Positions 1 to 6,560 of a stretch of 8,780 nt of DNA are shown here, piece after piece (positions within the stretch are counted from its first letter, which is position 1; each line of letters begins with the position of its first letter). The notes beneath the pieces are model-generated. The model was not told the origin of the DNA. It worked only from the letters and a program-made list of their open reading frames with translations, and searched no databases. The stretch is taken from positions 1 to 8,780 of the forward strand of contig CANHGA010000077.1 in the NCBI GenBank assembly GCA_947460085.1, written 5' to 3'. A program made the position numbers and the translations under genes. The stretch is from Synechococcaceae cyanobacterium (GTDB taxonomy: Bacteria > Cyanobacteriota > Cyanobacteriia > PCC-6307 > Cyanobiaceae).

Positions 1-671
1 AGCTCGGCTGCGGGGTGGATTTGCACGTGGATGAGTCCGACCGCCAACCGGGCCGGGGCGTGGAGCTGGTGGCCCGGCTGGCTTTGGAGCACCGGAGCAT
101 GGTGCCGATCACCTGCAGCCACAGCAGCAGCATGGCCCTGTTGGGCGAGGAGGCCCTCGATCGGCTAGCCGACCAGATGGCCGCCGCTGGCCTGGGGGTG
201 GTGGCCTTGCCGCTCACCAACCAGTGGCTCCTGGGCCGTCGCCATGGCCAGACGCCGGTGCAGCGGGCCCAGGCGCCGATTCGTTGCCTGCAGCGGGCCG
301 GGGTGACGGTGGCTGTCGGCGCCGACAACCTGCAAGATCCCTGGTTCCCAGGCGGTGACGGCGATCCGATTGAGTTGTTGCGCTTTGCCCTGCCGGCCTG
401 CCACCTGGTGCCGATTCAGCGCCAGGGTTTAGCGCCATTCACCTCCGCCCCATCGGCCCTGCTGGGCTTGGCCTGGGATGGGGTGTTGCGGGTGGGCGGC
501 CCCGCCGATCTGGTGGTGCTGGCGGCGAGCGGTTGGGCGGAGCTGCTGGCCCGTTGCCCCCAGCGGCGGGTGCTGCGGGCGGGCCAATGGCTCGAGCCCC
601 CTGGGGCGGAGCAGCCATCACCACTTTTGGCGGGGCTGCTGGCAGGCTCCATGGCAGGAGCTCTGGGGTGA
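1..671 (+). CDS. Cytosine deaminase-like amidohydrolase (CodA type), C-terminal part only
   Basis: This is the C-terminal part (about 223 codons, reading from base 3) of a metal-dependent amidohydrolase; the N-terminus lies outside the window. Family members remove an amino group from cytosine or related ring compounds in the cytoplasm. Compared from memory with E. coli CodA, the order of landmarks is the same: HVDE at 24-35 (metal-ligand His and catalytic Glu), CSHSSSM with His at 120-122, PLTNQWLLGR, then GADNLQDPW with the metal-ligand Asp at 324-326, followed by the PIELLRFALPACHL helix and a C-terminal strand domain (GPADLVVL). The residue after the metal Asp is Asn (327-329), where E. 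coli CodA has Asp314, which touches the pyrimidine. The substrate may therefore not be cytosine, and I leave the gene symbol blank. Its TGA overlaps the next gene's GTG, so the two are probably co-translated. The family is confident; the substrate is not. Confidence 0.85.
   Translation, partial: LGCGVDLHVDESDRQPGRGVELVARLALEHRSMVPITCSHSSSMALLGEEALDRLADQMAAAGLGVVALPLTNQWLLGRRHGQTPVQRAQAPIRCLQRAGVTVAVGADNLQDPWFPGGDGDPIELLRFALPACHLVPIQRQGLAPFTSAPSALLGLAWDGVLRVGGPADLVVLAASGWAELLARCPQRRVLRAGQWLEPPGAEQPSPLLAGLLAGSMAGALG
656..660 (+). promoter_or_regulatory. Shine-Dalgarno fixing the GTG start at 668
   Basis: AGGAG lies 7 bases before the GTG at 668 and inside the end of the deaminase gene. This is the clearest ribosome binding site in the window. 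It favours GTG 668 over the longer open frame that begins at 533 and over the in-frame GTG codons at 674 and 716. Confidence 0.7.
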
Positions 672-2104
672 AGGTGGAGCAGGCTGGTGAGCAAGCAGAA
701 CTTGGGCGTTCAGGGGTGAATCACGCAGACTTGAACGGGTTGCGGGTCAGTGGGGCCCAGGTGGCGGCCCTGGCCGCTGAACTGGCCCAGGCCGATCCCA
801 GCCTCCAGCTGGTGGTTGGTGGGGCAGAGCTGCAGCGGCTGTCGCGGGATTTTTACGACTATTCGCCCGTGTTGGTGCCCCAGTTGGAGGGCTGCTGCGC
901 CCAGCTGGCCGTGCTGGCCACCAGCGTGGAGCAGGTGCAGCTGGTGGCTGGGGCCTGCAGCCGCCATGGGGTGCCCCTCACCCTGCGGGGGGCGGGCACG
1001 GGCAATTACGGCCAGTGCGTGCCCTTGGCCGGCGGGGTGGTGCTCGAGCTCAAGGGCCTGAACCGGGTGCGCCACATCGACCCCGAAACCGGTGTGGTGG
1101 AGGTGGAGGCGGGCTGCGGGCTGGCCCCTTTGGACCAGCAGTTGGCCCGCGAGGGCCGGGCTTTGCGCCTGGTGCCCAGCACCTACCGCAGCGCCACGGT
1201 GGGGGGCTTCATTGGTGGGGGCTCCGGCGGCATTGGCTCCCTGCGCTGGGGGTTTCTGCGCGATCCAGGCAACGTGCTCGGCCTCGAAGTGGTGACGGTG
1301 GAGGACCAGCCCCGGCTGTTGCGCCTGGATGGGGCGGCCAGCGAACCGCTCAACCACGCCTATGGCACCAACGGCATCATCACGGCCCTGCGCCTCGCCA
1401 CCACCGAGGCGGTGGCCTGGCAGCAGTTGGTGGTGGGTTTTGAGAGCTTTGATCGGGCCCTCGCTGCGGCGGGTCAGGTGGGGCAAGCGGCCCTGCTGCT
1501 GGAGGCCATCACCCTGCTGGAGGCCCCGGTGGCGGCGGCCATGCCCTGGCCCGCTGCCTGTCCGCCGCCAGCACCTGGCGAGCACCGCCTGCTGCTGTGG
1601 GCCGCTCCCGATGCCCTCGAAACCCTGCCGGCCTGGTTGGCCGGGTGGGGGGGCTCCGTGCGCTGGCAGGTGGCGGCAGCTGCGGCGGGCCCCGGGCTGC
1701 CCCTGCGGGAACTCAGCTGGAACCACACCACCCTCCATTGGCGCGCCCAGCATCCCGGCTGGACCTACCTGCAGCTGCTCTTGCCCCAGCCTGAGGCGGC
1801 CTGTATCGATGCCCTGCGCCAGCGCTGGGGCGACGACCTGCTCTGGCATTGCGAGGCGGTTCGCCAGGGGGGCGCGGCCCGGTTGGCTGCCTTGCCCCTG
1901 GTGCGCTGGCGGGGGGCAGAACCCCTCGAAGAGCTGATGGCCCACTGCCAAGAGCTGGGGGCATTTGTGTTCAATCCCCATGTGATCACCGCGGAAGACG
2001 GTGGTTTGGGGGTGGTGGATGCCGACCAGGTGGCAGCCAAGGCGGCCTACGACCCGGCGGGCCTGCTCAACCCCGGCAAACTTCGGGGCTGGCTGGAGCG
2101 CTAG
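668..2104 (+). CDS. FAD-binding oxidoreductase, PCMH/GlcD type
   Basis: This is a 478-residue cytoplasmic flavoprotein of the family that includes glycolate and D-lactate dehydrogenases. Residues about 70-245 form the FAD-binding PCMH domain: RGAGTGNYGQ (108-117) contacts the pyrophosphate, GVVEVEAGCGL is at 142-152, and the Gly-rich TVGGFIGGGSGGIGS stretch is at about 177-191. The rest is the substrate and C-terminal domain, ending in the family signature DPAGLLNPGKL (462-472). The length fits the family. The substrate cannot be read from the sequence; a 2-hydroxy acid is only the family default. The start is GTG 668, which overlaps the deaminase stop as GTGA and has AGGAG 7 bases upstream; the frame stays open back to 533, but that part overlaps the deaminase reading frame. 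Coupling to the deaminase suggests a shared small-molecule pathway, which is an inference. The TAG stop lies in one arm of an inverted repeat shared with the convergent gene. Confidence 0.85.
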   Translation: MKVEQAGEQAELGRSGVNHADLNGLRVSGAQVAALAAELAQADPSLQLVVGGAELQRLSRDFYDYSPVLVPQLEGCCAQLAVLATSVEQVQLVAGACSRHGVPLTLRGAGTGNYGQCVPLAGGVVLELKGLNRVRHIDPETGVVEVEAGCGLAPLDQQLAREGRALRLVPSTYRSATVGGFIGGGSGGIGSLRWGFLRDPGNVLGLEVVTVEDQPRLLRLDGAASEPLNHAYGTNGIITALRLATTEAVAWQQLVVGFESFDRALAAAGQVGQAALLLEAITLLEAPVAAAMPWPAACPPPAPGEHRLLLWAAPDALETLPAWLAGWGGSVRWQVAAAAAGPGLPLRELSWNHTTLHWRAQHPGWTYLQLLLPQPEAACIDALRQRWGDDLLWHCEAVRQGGAARLAALPLVRWRGAEPLEELMAHCQELGAFVFNPHVITAEDGGLGVVDADQVAAKAAYDPAGLLNPGKLRGWLER

Positions 2105-2135
2105 TTGATGGCCCTGCGATTGGCAGTCAACTAGC
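2100..2135. terminator. Bidirectional terminator-like inverted repeat between convergent genes
   Basis: GCTAGTTGA at 2100-2108 and TCAACTAGC at 2127-2135 form a perfect 9-bp inverted repeat around an 18-base spacer. A second short stem (GCC 2111-2113 with GGC 2122-2124) could extend it. The left arm holds the TAG of the oxidoreductase (2102-2104); the right arm holds, on the other strand, the TAG of the pentapeptide protein (2131-2133). The hairpin would form in both transcripts. No T-run follows on either strand, so it is not a textbook intrinsic terminator and may instead protect mRNA 3' ends. Confidence 0.6.
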
Positions 2136-2646
2136 AGCCGAGGCTGGCCCGGGTGTTGACCCCCGTGGTGGGGTTGGTGCCCTCGGCGTCCCGGCAGAGG
2201 GAGCGCTGGTCGAGGCGATCAATGAGGGCATCGCTGAAGTCGGCATTGGTGACGGTGGCCCCAATGAAGCTGCTGCCTGAGGCGATGGAGCCGGCAAGCA
2301 CCGCATTGGTGAAATCGGCGCCGCTGAAATCCACCTTGTCCATCAACACATTGCTGAGGTCGGCCCCGGTGAAGTTGGCCTCGGGGAAGGCGGCCTGGGT
2401 CAAGATCGCGCCGTGCAGGTCGGAGCCCCTGAAATCCGCATGGCGACCACTGGCGCCGGCGAAGGAGGTGTCGGCCAGGTCGCGGTTGCTGAAGTTCTGC
2501 TCGTTTTGGTTGGTGAGGGTGTAATCCACGCCTTCAAAGGCCAGGGCCGGGGCGATCCCCGCACCAAGACTGATGACCAGGCTGATGACCAGGCTGATCA
2601 GAAGGCGGATGACCTGGGCCATGGAGATCGCTCTCGGGGGGTTCAC
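2131..2646 (-). CDS. Exported (probably thylakoid-lumen) pentapeptide-repeat protein
   Basis: This is a 171-residue secreted protein. It has an N-terminal Arg, a hydrophobic core rich in LISLVIS (about 15-27), and a likely cleavage site after ALA at 34-36 (mature start FEG). From about residue 48 to 145 it shows A(D/N)(L/F)XX pentapeptide repeats (ADFRG, SDLHG, ANFTG, ADLSN, VDFSG, ADFTN, ADFSD), which fold as a right-handed quadrilateral beta helix. The tail (RSLCRDAEGTNP to SLGC) carries two Cys (151 and 171) that could form a disulfide. This build, signal peptide plus repeats plus a Cys-containing tail, matches small lumenal proteins of cyanobacteria and chloroplasts; their biochemical role is unclear, so none is assigned. 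The GTG start at 2646 overlaps the folC stop as GTGA. An ATG at 2622 (MAQVIRLL) gives an equally good signal peptide and may be the true start. It is probably the last gene of the argD-folC block. Confidence 0.8.
   Translation of the reverse strand: MNPPRAISMAQVIRLLISLVISLVISLGAGIAPALAFEGVDYTLTNQNEQNFSNRDLADTSFAGASGRHADFRGSDLHGAILTQAAFPEANFTGADLSNVLMDKVDFSGADFTNAVLAGSIASGSSFIGATVTNADFSDALIDRLDQRSLCRDAEGTNPTTGVNTRASLGC
2570..2605 (-). repeat. Three 12-bp tandem repeats in the signal-peptide coding region
   Basis: CTGATGACCAGG (plus-strand view) occurs at 2570-2581 and 2582-2593, with a diverged third copy at 2594-2605. Read on the minus strand, the units encode repeated Leu-Val-Ile-Ser (LISLVISLVISL), which forms most of the hydrophobic core of the signal peptide. 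Because 12 bp is four codons, adding or losing a unit would lengthen or shorten the core without a frameshift. Confidence 0.85.
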
Positions 2647-3863
2647 TCTCTCGCAACTGTGGCGAGGAGATGGCCAATCAGATACAGGGAACCCGCCACG
2701 ACGACCGGAGCGGTGGCTTGGCTGATGGCCGTTTCAAGATCTGGGGCGCTTTGCAGGGCCTGGCTCCAGGTGGGGCAGGCGGCCCGCAGGGCTTCGGTGC
2801 TCCAGCTGGCATGGCCTGGCACGGGCACGATCCAGGCCCGATCGCCGGGGGCCAGCAGGATCTCCAGGATTTCGGGAGCTGCTTTGTTGGCGAGCATGCC
2901 CAGCACCCAATGGCGTCCGGTTTGGGCAGTGCCCTGGGTTGCGGCGCGGCGGTCCAGCTCCAAGCGCAGGACTTGGGCCGCCGGGGGGTTGTGGGCCCCA
3001 TCGAGCAGGAGGTCATGGCCGCGCCATTGGAGCTGTTGCAGGCGCCCCGGCCAGCGGGCTTGGGCGAAGCCGGTGCGAATGGCGCTGGCGCTGATGGCCC
3101 AGCCCCGCTCCGTGAGGGCGTGCAACATGCCCAGGGCCACGGCCCCATTGCTGGCCTGGATGGCGCCGGGGATGCCCAGGACCCATGGGCCCAAATCCAG
3201 GGGTTCCACCCAGCGCAGCTCGGCTCCGCAGGCGGCAGCCCGCTCCTGGAGCACGGCAGCCACCTCCGGGCTTTGGGCCGCGCTGAGGGCGATGCAGCCC
3301 CGTTGGAGCACCCCGGCTTTTTCGGCGGCGATGGCGGCTGCAGTGGGCCCGAGAAACTCGCTGTGATCAAGCCCGATCGAGCCAAAGCCGACCACGCCCC
3401 GATCGGGATGGCAAGTGGTGGCATCGAGCCGGCCCCCCAGCCCCACTTCCAGCACCACCAAGGGGCAGCCCGCTTGAGCAAAGGCGCAAAAGGCAGCTGC
3501 CGTCACCAGCTCGAAGGGGGTGAGCTGGTGGCGCTGGCCCAGGCCCTGCAGCGTCAGGAGCTGGTGGCGCAGGGCCGCTTCGCTGATCAGACTGTTGCCG
3601 ATGCGGATCCGCTCGCACCAACTCACCAGATGGGGGGAGGTGTAGAGGCCGGCGTCGATGCCGGCGGCCATCAGGCTGCTGTGCACCAAGGTGGCGATCG
3701 AGCCCTTGCCGTTGGTGCCCGCCACCTGAACGGCCGCGAATTGGCGTTCGGGGTGACCCAGCTCGGCGAGGGCCGCCTGGAGCCGATCAAGGCCGAGGTC
3801 GACCCCGCGGCGGCTGAAGGGTTCGATCAGATCTGCAAAGGGATCTGCAAAGAGATCAGCCAA
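2643..3863 (-). CDS. folC: Folylpolyglutamate synthase / dihydrofolate synthase
   Basis: This is a 406-residue Mur-ligase-family enzyme that uses ATP to join glutamate to dihydropteroate and to folates in the cytoplasm. Visible motifs are the P-loop VAGTNGKGS (47-55), YTSPHL (74-79), EVGLGGRLDATT (139-150), GLDHSEFLG (164-172), EKAG with the probable carbamylated Lys182, and the C-domain LDGAHNPPA (287-295), ending in VVVAGSLYLIGHLL. The length is typical. The start is TTG 3863, because an in-frame TGA lies three codons upstream and no other start precedes the conserved SRRGVDLGLDRL region. This start overlaps the argD stop by 8 bases, so translation probably depends on ribosomes finishing argD. 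The stop overlaps the next gene as GTGA. The N-terminus contains a 12-bp duplication (FAD-PFAD). Whether both activities are present cannot be told from the sequence; bifunctional enzymes are the bacterial norm. Confidence 0.93.
   Translation of the reverse strand: MADLFADPFADLIEPFSRRGVDLGLDRLQAALAELGHPERQFAAVQVAGTNGKGSIATLVHSSLMAAGIDAGLYTSPHLVSWCERIRIGNSLISEAALRHQLLTLQGLGQRHQLTPFELVTAAAFCAFAQAGCPLVVLEVGLGGRLDATTCHPDRGVVGFGSIGLDHSEFLGPTAAAIAAEKAGVLQRGCIALSAAQSPEVAAVLQERAAACGAELRWVEPLDLGPWVLGIPGAIQASNGAVALGMLHALTERGWAISASAIRTGFAQARWPGRLQQLQWRGHDLLLDGAHNPPAAQVLRLELDRRAATQGTAQTGRHWVLGMLANKAAPEILEILLAPGDRAWIVPVPGHASWSTEALRAACPTWSQALQSAPDLETAISQATAPVVVAGSLYLIGHLLATVARE
3830..3853 (-). repeat. 12-bp direct tandem duplication at the folC start
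   Basis: GATCTGCAAAGG at 3830-3841 is repeated as GATCTGCAAAGA at 3842-3853, followed by a partial GATC. On the minus strand it encodes the duplicated Phe-Ala-Asp within residues 4-12 of FolC, just after the TTG start and next to the argD stop. Confidence 0.85.
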
Positions 3864-5049
3864 GGCTGATCAAGGCCCGCTCTAACAGGGCCACCGCCTT
3901 GCGCAGGTGGCGCGGCTGGATCACCAAGGGGGGGACAAATCGCACCACCTGGGGGCCGGCGGGAACCACCAGCAAGCCCTGGGCCATGGCCGCCTTGACC
4001 AGCTCGATGGCGGCGGGGGCTTCGGGCCGCAGCACCAAGCCCTGCAGCAGTCCCCAGCCCCGCACCCCTTCCAGCTGGCCGGGGTGGCGGCTCACCAGCT
4101 CGCTCAGGAGCTTTTGCAGCAGAACGCCCATCGCGTCGACGTGGGCGGGTAGTTGGCGGCGGCTGACTTCTGCGGCCACGGTGAGGGCGGCGCGGCACGC
4201 CAGGGGGTTGCCGCCGAAGGTGCTGGCGTGCTCCCCGGGTTGGAAGTGATCCACCGCGGATGTCACGGCGAGGGCGCCAATGGGGAAGCCCCCACCCAAC
4301 CCCTTGGCCAGGGTGATGGCATCGGGCTCGACGCCCAGCTTTTGATAGCCCCACAGGCAGCCGCTGCGGCCCACGCCCACCTGCACCTCATCGAAGATCA
4401 ACAGGATGTTCTTTTGGCTGCAAAGCTCCCGCACCCGCTGGAAGAAGGCGGGGTTGCCGGGGTGGACCCCCCCTTCCCCCTGAAGGGGTTCGAGCATCAC
4501 GGCCGCCACCCTGGGGCCTGCCGCTTCACAGCGGTTGAGCAGGGCCTCGAAGGCGGCGATGTCGTTGTAGGGGAAGTACTGGAATCCCTGCACCATGGGC
4601 TCAAAGCCCTGGTGGTACTTGGGCTGGCCGGTGGCCGTGACGGCGGCGAGGGTGCGTCCGTGGAAGCTGGCCTGGGCGGTGAGAATGATTGGCGTCTCAG
4701 CGCTGGTGCTGCCGATGCCCCGGGCGATGCGGCCATGCTTGCGGGCCAATTTGATCGCCGCCTCGTTGGCCTCGGCGCCGGAATTGCAGAAGAACACCGC
4801 GTCGGTGCAGCTGTTGGCCGTGATCCAGGCGGCGAGTTGCTCCTGCTCAGGGATCCGATACAGATTCGAAACGTGCTGGAGCTTGCCCAGTTGCCGGCCC
4901 AGTTGGCGGCGCATGATGCCGCTGCTGTGGCCCAGGGTGCAGACGGCGATGCCGGCGACGCAGTCGAGGTAGCGCTTGCCGTTTTGATCCCACACCCACA
5001 CGCCCCTGCCCCGAACCAGTTCGAGGGGGAAGCGCCCGTAGGTGTTCAT
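3856..5049 (-). CDS. argD: Acetylornithine aminotransferase
   Basis: This is a 397-residue class III PLP aminotransferase that moves an amino group from glutamate to N-acetylglutamate semialdehyde in arginine synthesis. Motifs: MNTYGRFPLELVRG at the N-terminus, FFCNSGAEANEAAIKLARK (86-104), SFHGRTLAAVTATGQPKY (128-145), MLEPLQGEGG (185-194), IFDEVQVGVGRSG (218-230) with the PLP-ring Asp220, ITLAKGLGGGFPIGA (245-259) with the Schiff-base Lys249, and STFGGNPLAC (276-285). ArgD is preferred over ornithine or GABA transaminases because of the MxTYGR start and FDEVQ(V/T)GVGR signature. ATG 5049 is chosen; GTG 5088, only 2 bases after the tRNA, would add 13 residues and cannot be excluded. The frame stays open into the tRNA but cannot be coding there. 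A GGGAGG (5075-5070) sits about 20 bases before the ATG, farther than usual. The gene follows tRNA-Leu(CAA) without a terminator and overlaps folC. Confidence 0.93.
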   Translation of the reverse strand: MNTYGRFPLELVRGRGVWVWDQNGKRYLDCVAGIAVCTLGHSSGIMRRQLGRQLGKLQHVSNLYRIPEQEQLAAWITANSCTDAVFFCNSGAEANEAAIKLARKHGRIARGIGSTSAETPIILTAQASFHGRTLAAVTATGQPKYHQGFEPMVQGFQYFPYNDIAAFEALLNRCEAAGPRVAAVMLEPLQGEGGVHPGNPAFFQRVRELCSQKNILLIFDEVQVGVGRSGCLWGYQKLGVEPDAITLAKGLGGGFPIGALAVTSAVDHFQPGEHASTFGGNPLACRAALTVAAEVSRRQLPAHVDAMGVLLQKLLSELVSRHPGQLEGVRGWGLLQGLVLRPEAPAAIELVKAAMAQGLLVVPAGPQVVRFVPPLVIQPRHLRKAVALLERALISLG

Positions 5050-5090
5050 CACCGCCGATTGGGCGGGGGCCTCCCGGGGTGGAGGCACGA

Positions 5091-5172
5091 TGGGAGCGGT
5101 GGGACTCGAACCCACAAACCCGAAGGCGTTCGATTTTGAGTCGAATGCGTCTACCAATTCCGCCACGCTCCC
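5091..5172 (-). tRNA. tRNA-Leu (anticodon CAA)
   Basis: This 82-nt cloverleaf has acceptor strands GGGAGCG (5172-5166) and CGCTCCC (5098-5092) with discriminator A at 5091. The D region is the leucine-type TGGCGGAATTGGTAGACGC. The anticodon stem ATTCGA/TCGAAT closes loop CTCAAAA, giving CAA (reads UUG). A longer variable arm (class II) and T-loop TTCGAGTC follow. No CCA is encoded, so it must be added by enzyme. It sits 12 nt after the murA stop on the same strand and is directly followed by argD. Confidence 0.95.
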
Positions 5173-5184
5173 CCGCTTGGGAGT

Positions 5185-6510
5185 TTACGCCGCGACGTTC
5201 ACCAGGGCTGGATTGGCGCTCACCCGTTCGATGCAGGCGCCGACGGAATTGAGTTTGCCTTCCAGGCCGGCGTAGCCCCTGTCGAGATATTCGAGGCCCC
5301 GCACCGTGGTGATGCCTTCCGCTGCGAGCCCTGCCAGCACCATGGCGGCGGAGGCGCGCAGGTCGGTGCCCTGCACGGGGGCGCCGCTGAGCTGGGGCAC
5401 GCCCTCCACAAAGGCCGTGTTGCCCTGCATGCGGATGGCAGCACCCATGCGCTGCAGTTCAGCCACGTGCTGCAGGCGGTTTTCAAAGATATTTTCGGTG
5501 ATCACGCTGGTGCCTTGGGCGGTGGCCAGCAGGCTCATGAACGGGGCTTGCAGGTCGGTGGGGAAGCCTGGGAAGGGCTGGGTCCTGAGGTCGACAGCCG
5601 TGATCCGATCAGCCTTCACGGTGAGACCAATGCCGTCGTGCTGAATCGTGCAGCCGGCCTCCTCGAGTTTGGTGATCACGGCCCCGAGATGCTCGGGGAT
5701 CACCGGCGAGATGCGCAGGTGGGAGCGGGTGATGGCCGCGGCGAGCATGAAGGTGCCGGCTTCAATGCGATCCGGAATCACGGCGTAGTCGGCGCCGTGG
5801 AGCCGCTCTACCCCGGTGATGGTGATCGTCGGGGTGCCCGCACCCCGCACCCGGGCACCCATGGCCAGGAGCAGGCCGGCCAGGTCCACCACTTCCGGTT
5901 CCAGAGCGGCGTTTTCAATCACCGTCTCGCCGTCGGCGAGGGCGGCGGCCATCATCAAGGTTTCGGTGGCACCCACGCTGGGGCAATCGAGATAGATACG
6001 CCCACCGGTGAGACGGTGGCCCCGGCCGGGCACCACGGCGGTGACAACCCCATGCTCAATGGTGACCTGGGCACCGAGGGCTTTGAGGCCCTTCACATGC
6101 TCGACCACGGGACGGGTGCCGATCTGGCAGCCGCCGGGCAGGGGCACCTTGGCCATGCCCATGCGCGCCAGCAGGGGGCCGATGCAGAAGAAGCTCGCCC
6201 GCAGGCTGTTGACCAGCTCGTAGGGAGCGGTGGAGTTGTTGATGTGATTGCCGTTGAGCTCGATGCCGTCGGCGGTGTGGTTCACCGTGCCGCCCAGGCT
6301 GCGCAGCATCTCGCCCATGGCGCTGATGTCGGTGAGCGGCGGCACATTGCGCAGCCGAATCGTGTCGCGGGTGAGCAGGCAGGCGGCCATCAGCACCAGG
6401 GCTGAATTCTTGGCACCACTGACGCGCAACTCGCCAGAAAGCTTGCGGCCACCAGCGATTTCAAGCTGGGGATTGAGAATCGTTTGAGATTGGACAACAG
6501 TCAAGATCAT
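5185..6510 (-). CDS. murA: UDP-N-acetylglucosamine 1-carboxyvinyltransferase
   Basis: This 441-residue cytoplasmic enzyme makes the first committed step of peptidoglycan synthesis, transferring enolpyruvate from PEP to UDP-GlcNAc. It has two EPSP-synthase-like inside-out barrels. Landmarks: SGAKNSAL (31-38) with Lys34/Asn35 contacting substrates, LRAS with Arg104, the active-site loop PLPGGCQIGTRP (124-134) with catalytic Cys128, PDRIEAGTFM (247-256), FPTDLQAPFM (316-325) with the catalytic Asp319, and DLRASAAMVLAGL (383-395). Cys128 being present predicts fosfomycin sensitivity at the target level; Cys-to-Asp changes cause resistance elsewhere in the family. A strong G-rich ribosome site (GAGGGGGG, 6528-6521) lies 10 bases before the ATG, which supports this start. 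MurA begins 11 residues earlier than the usual LEIxGG start, a modest N-terminal extension. It is divergent from the tRNA-Leu(CAG) unit and is followed by tRNA-Leu(CAA). Confidence 0.95.
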   Translation of the reverse strand: MILTVVQSQTILNPQLEIAGGRKLSGELRVSGAKNSALVLMAACLLTRDTIRLRNVPPLTDISAMGEMLRSLGGTVNHTADGIELNGNHINNSTAPYELVNSLRASFFCIGPLLARMGMAKVPLPGGCQIGTRPVVEHVKGLKALGAQVTIEHGVVTAVVPGRGHRLTGGRIYLDCPSVGATETLMMAAALADGETVIENAALEPEVVDLAGLLLAMGARVRGAGTPTITITGVERLHGADYAVIPDRIEAGTFMLAAAITRSHLRISPVIPEHLGAVITKLEEAGCTIQHDGIGLTVKADRITAVDLRTQPFPGFPTDLQAPFMSLLATAQGTSVITENIFENRLQHVAELQRMGAAIRMQGNTAFVEGVPQLSGAPVQGTDLRASAAMVLAGLAAEGITTVRGLEYLDRGYAGLEGKLNSVGACIERVSANPALVNVAA

Positions 6511-6560
6511 GGACGGCTGTCCCCCCTCTTACGCGGGCATGTTGACAACAAAAGGTGAGA

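Noticed and set aside
533..667. N-terminal extension of the oxidoreductase to 533
   Set aside because: It overlaps 139 bases of the deaminase frame, is Gly/Ala/Pro-rich without motif, and the good Shine-Dalgarno points to GTG 668.
710..1981. Long (423-codon) open frame on the minus strand opposite the oxidoreductase
   Set aside because: It lies fully antisense to a gene with clear family motifs; its Gly/Gln/His/Pro-rich composition is the usual shadow of high-GC codons, and no domain is seen.
2131..2646. Pentapeptide protein as a gyrase-protecting Qnr-like factor
   Set aside because: It has a clear signal peptide, only a short repeat block and a Cys-bearing tail, which fit an exported protein rather than a cytoplasmic DNA mimic.
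2670..3869. 399-codon plus-strand frame opposite folC
   Set aside because: FolC on the minus strand has complete motifs; the opposite frame is low-complexity Gly/Ala/Gln/His with no motif.
4153..5139. 328-codon plus-strand frame opposite argD and part of the tRNA
   Set aside because: It runs antisense to ArgD and to the tRNA; the His/Gly/Ala-rich translation is a shadow.
5050..5166. N-terminal extension of ArgD into the tRNA-Leu(CAA) gene
   Set aside because: The first residues would be a translated tRNA; ArgD similarity begins at MNTYGRFPLE.
5467..6405. 312-codon plus-strand frame opposite murA
   Set aside because: Antisense shadow of a fully recognisable MurA; composition is typical of a high-GC reverse frame.
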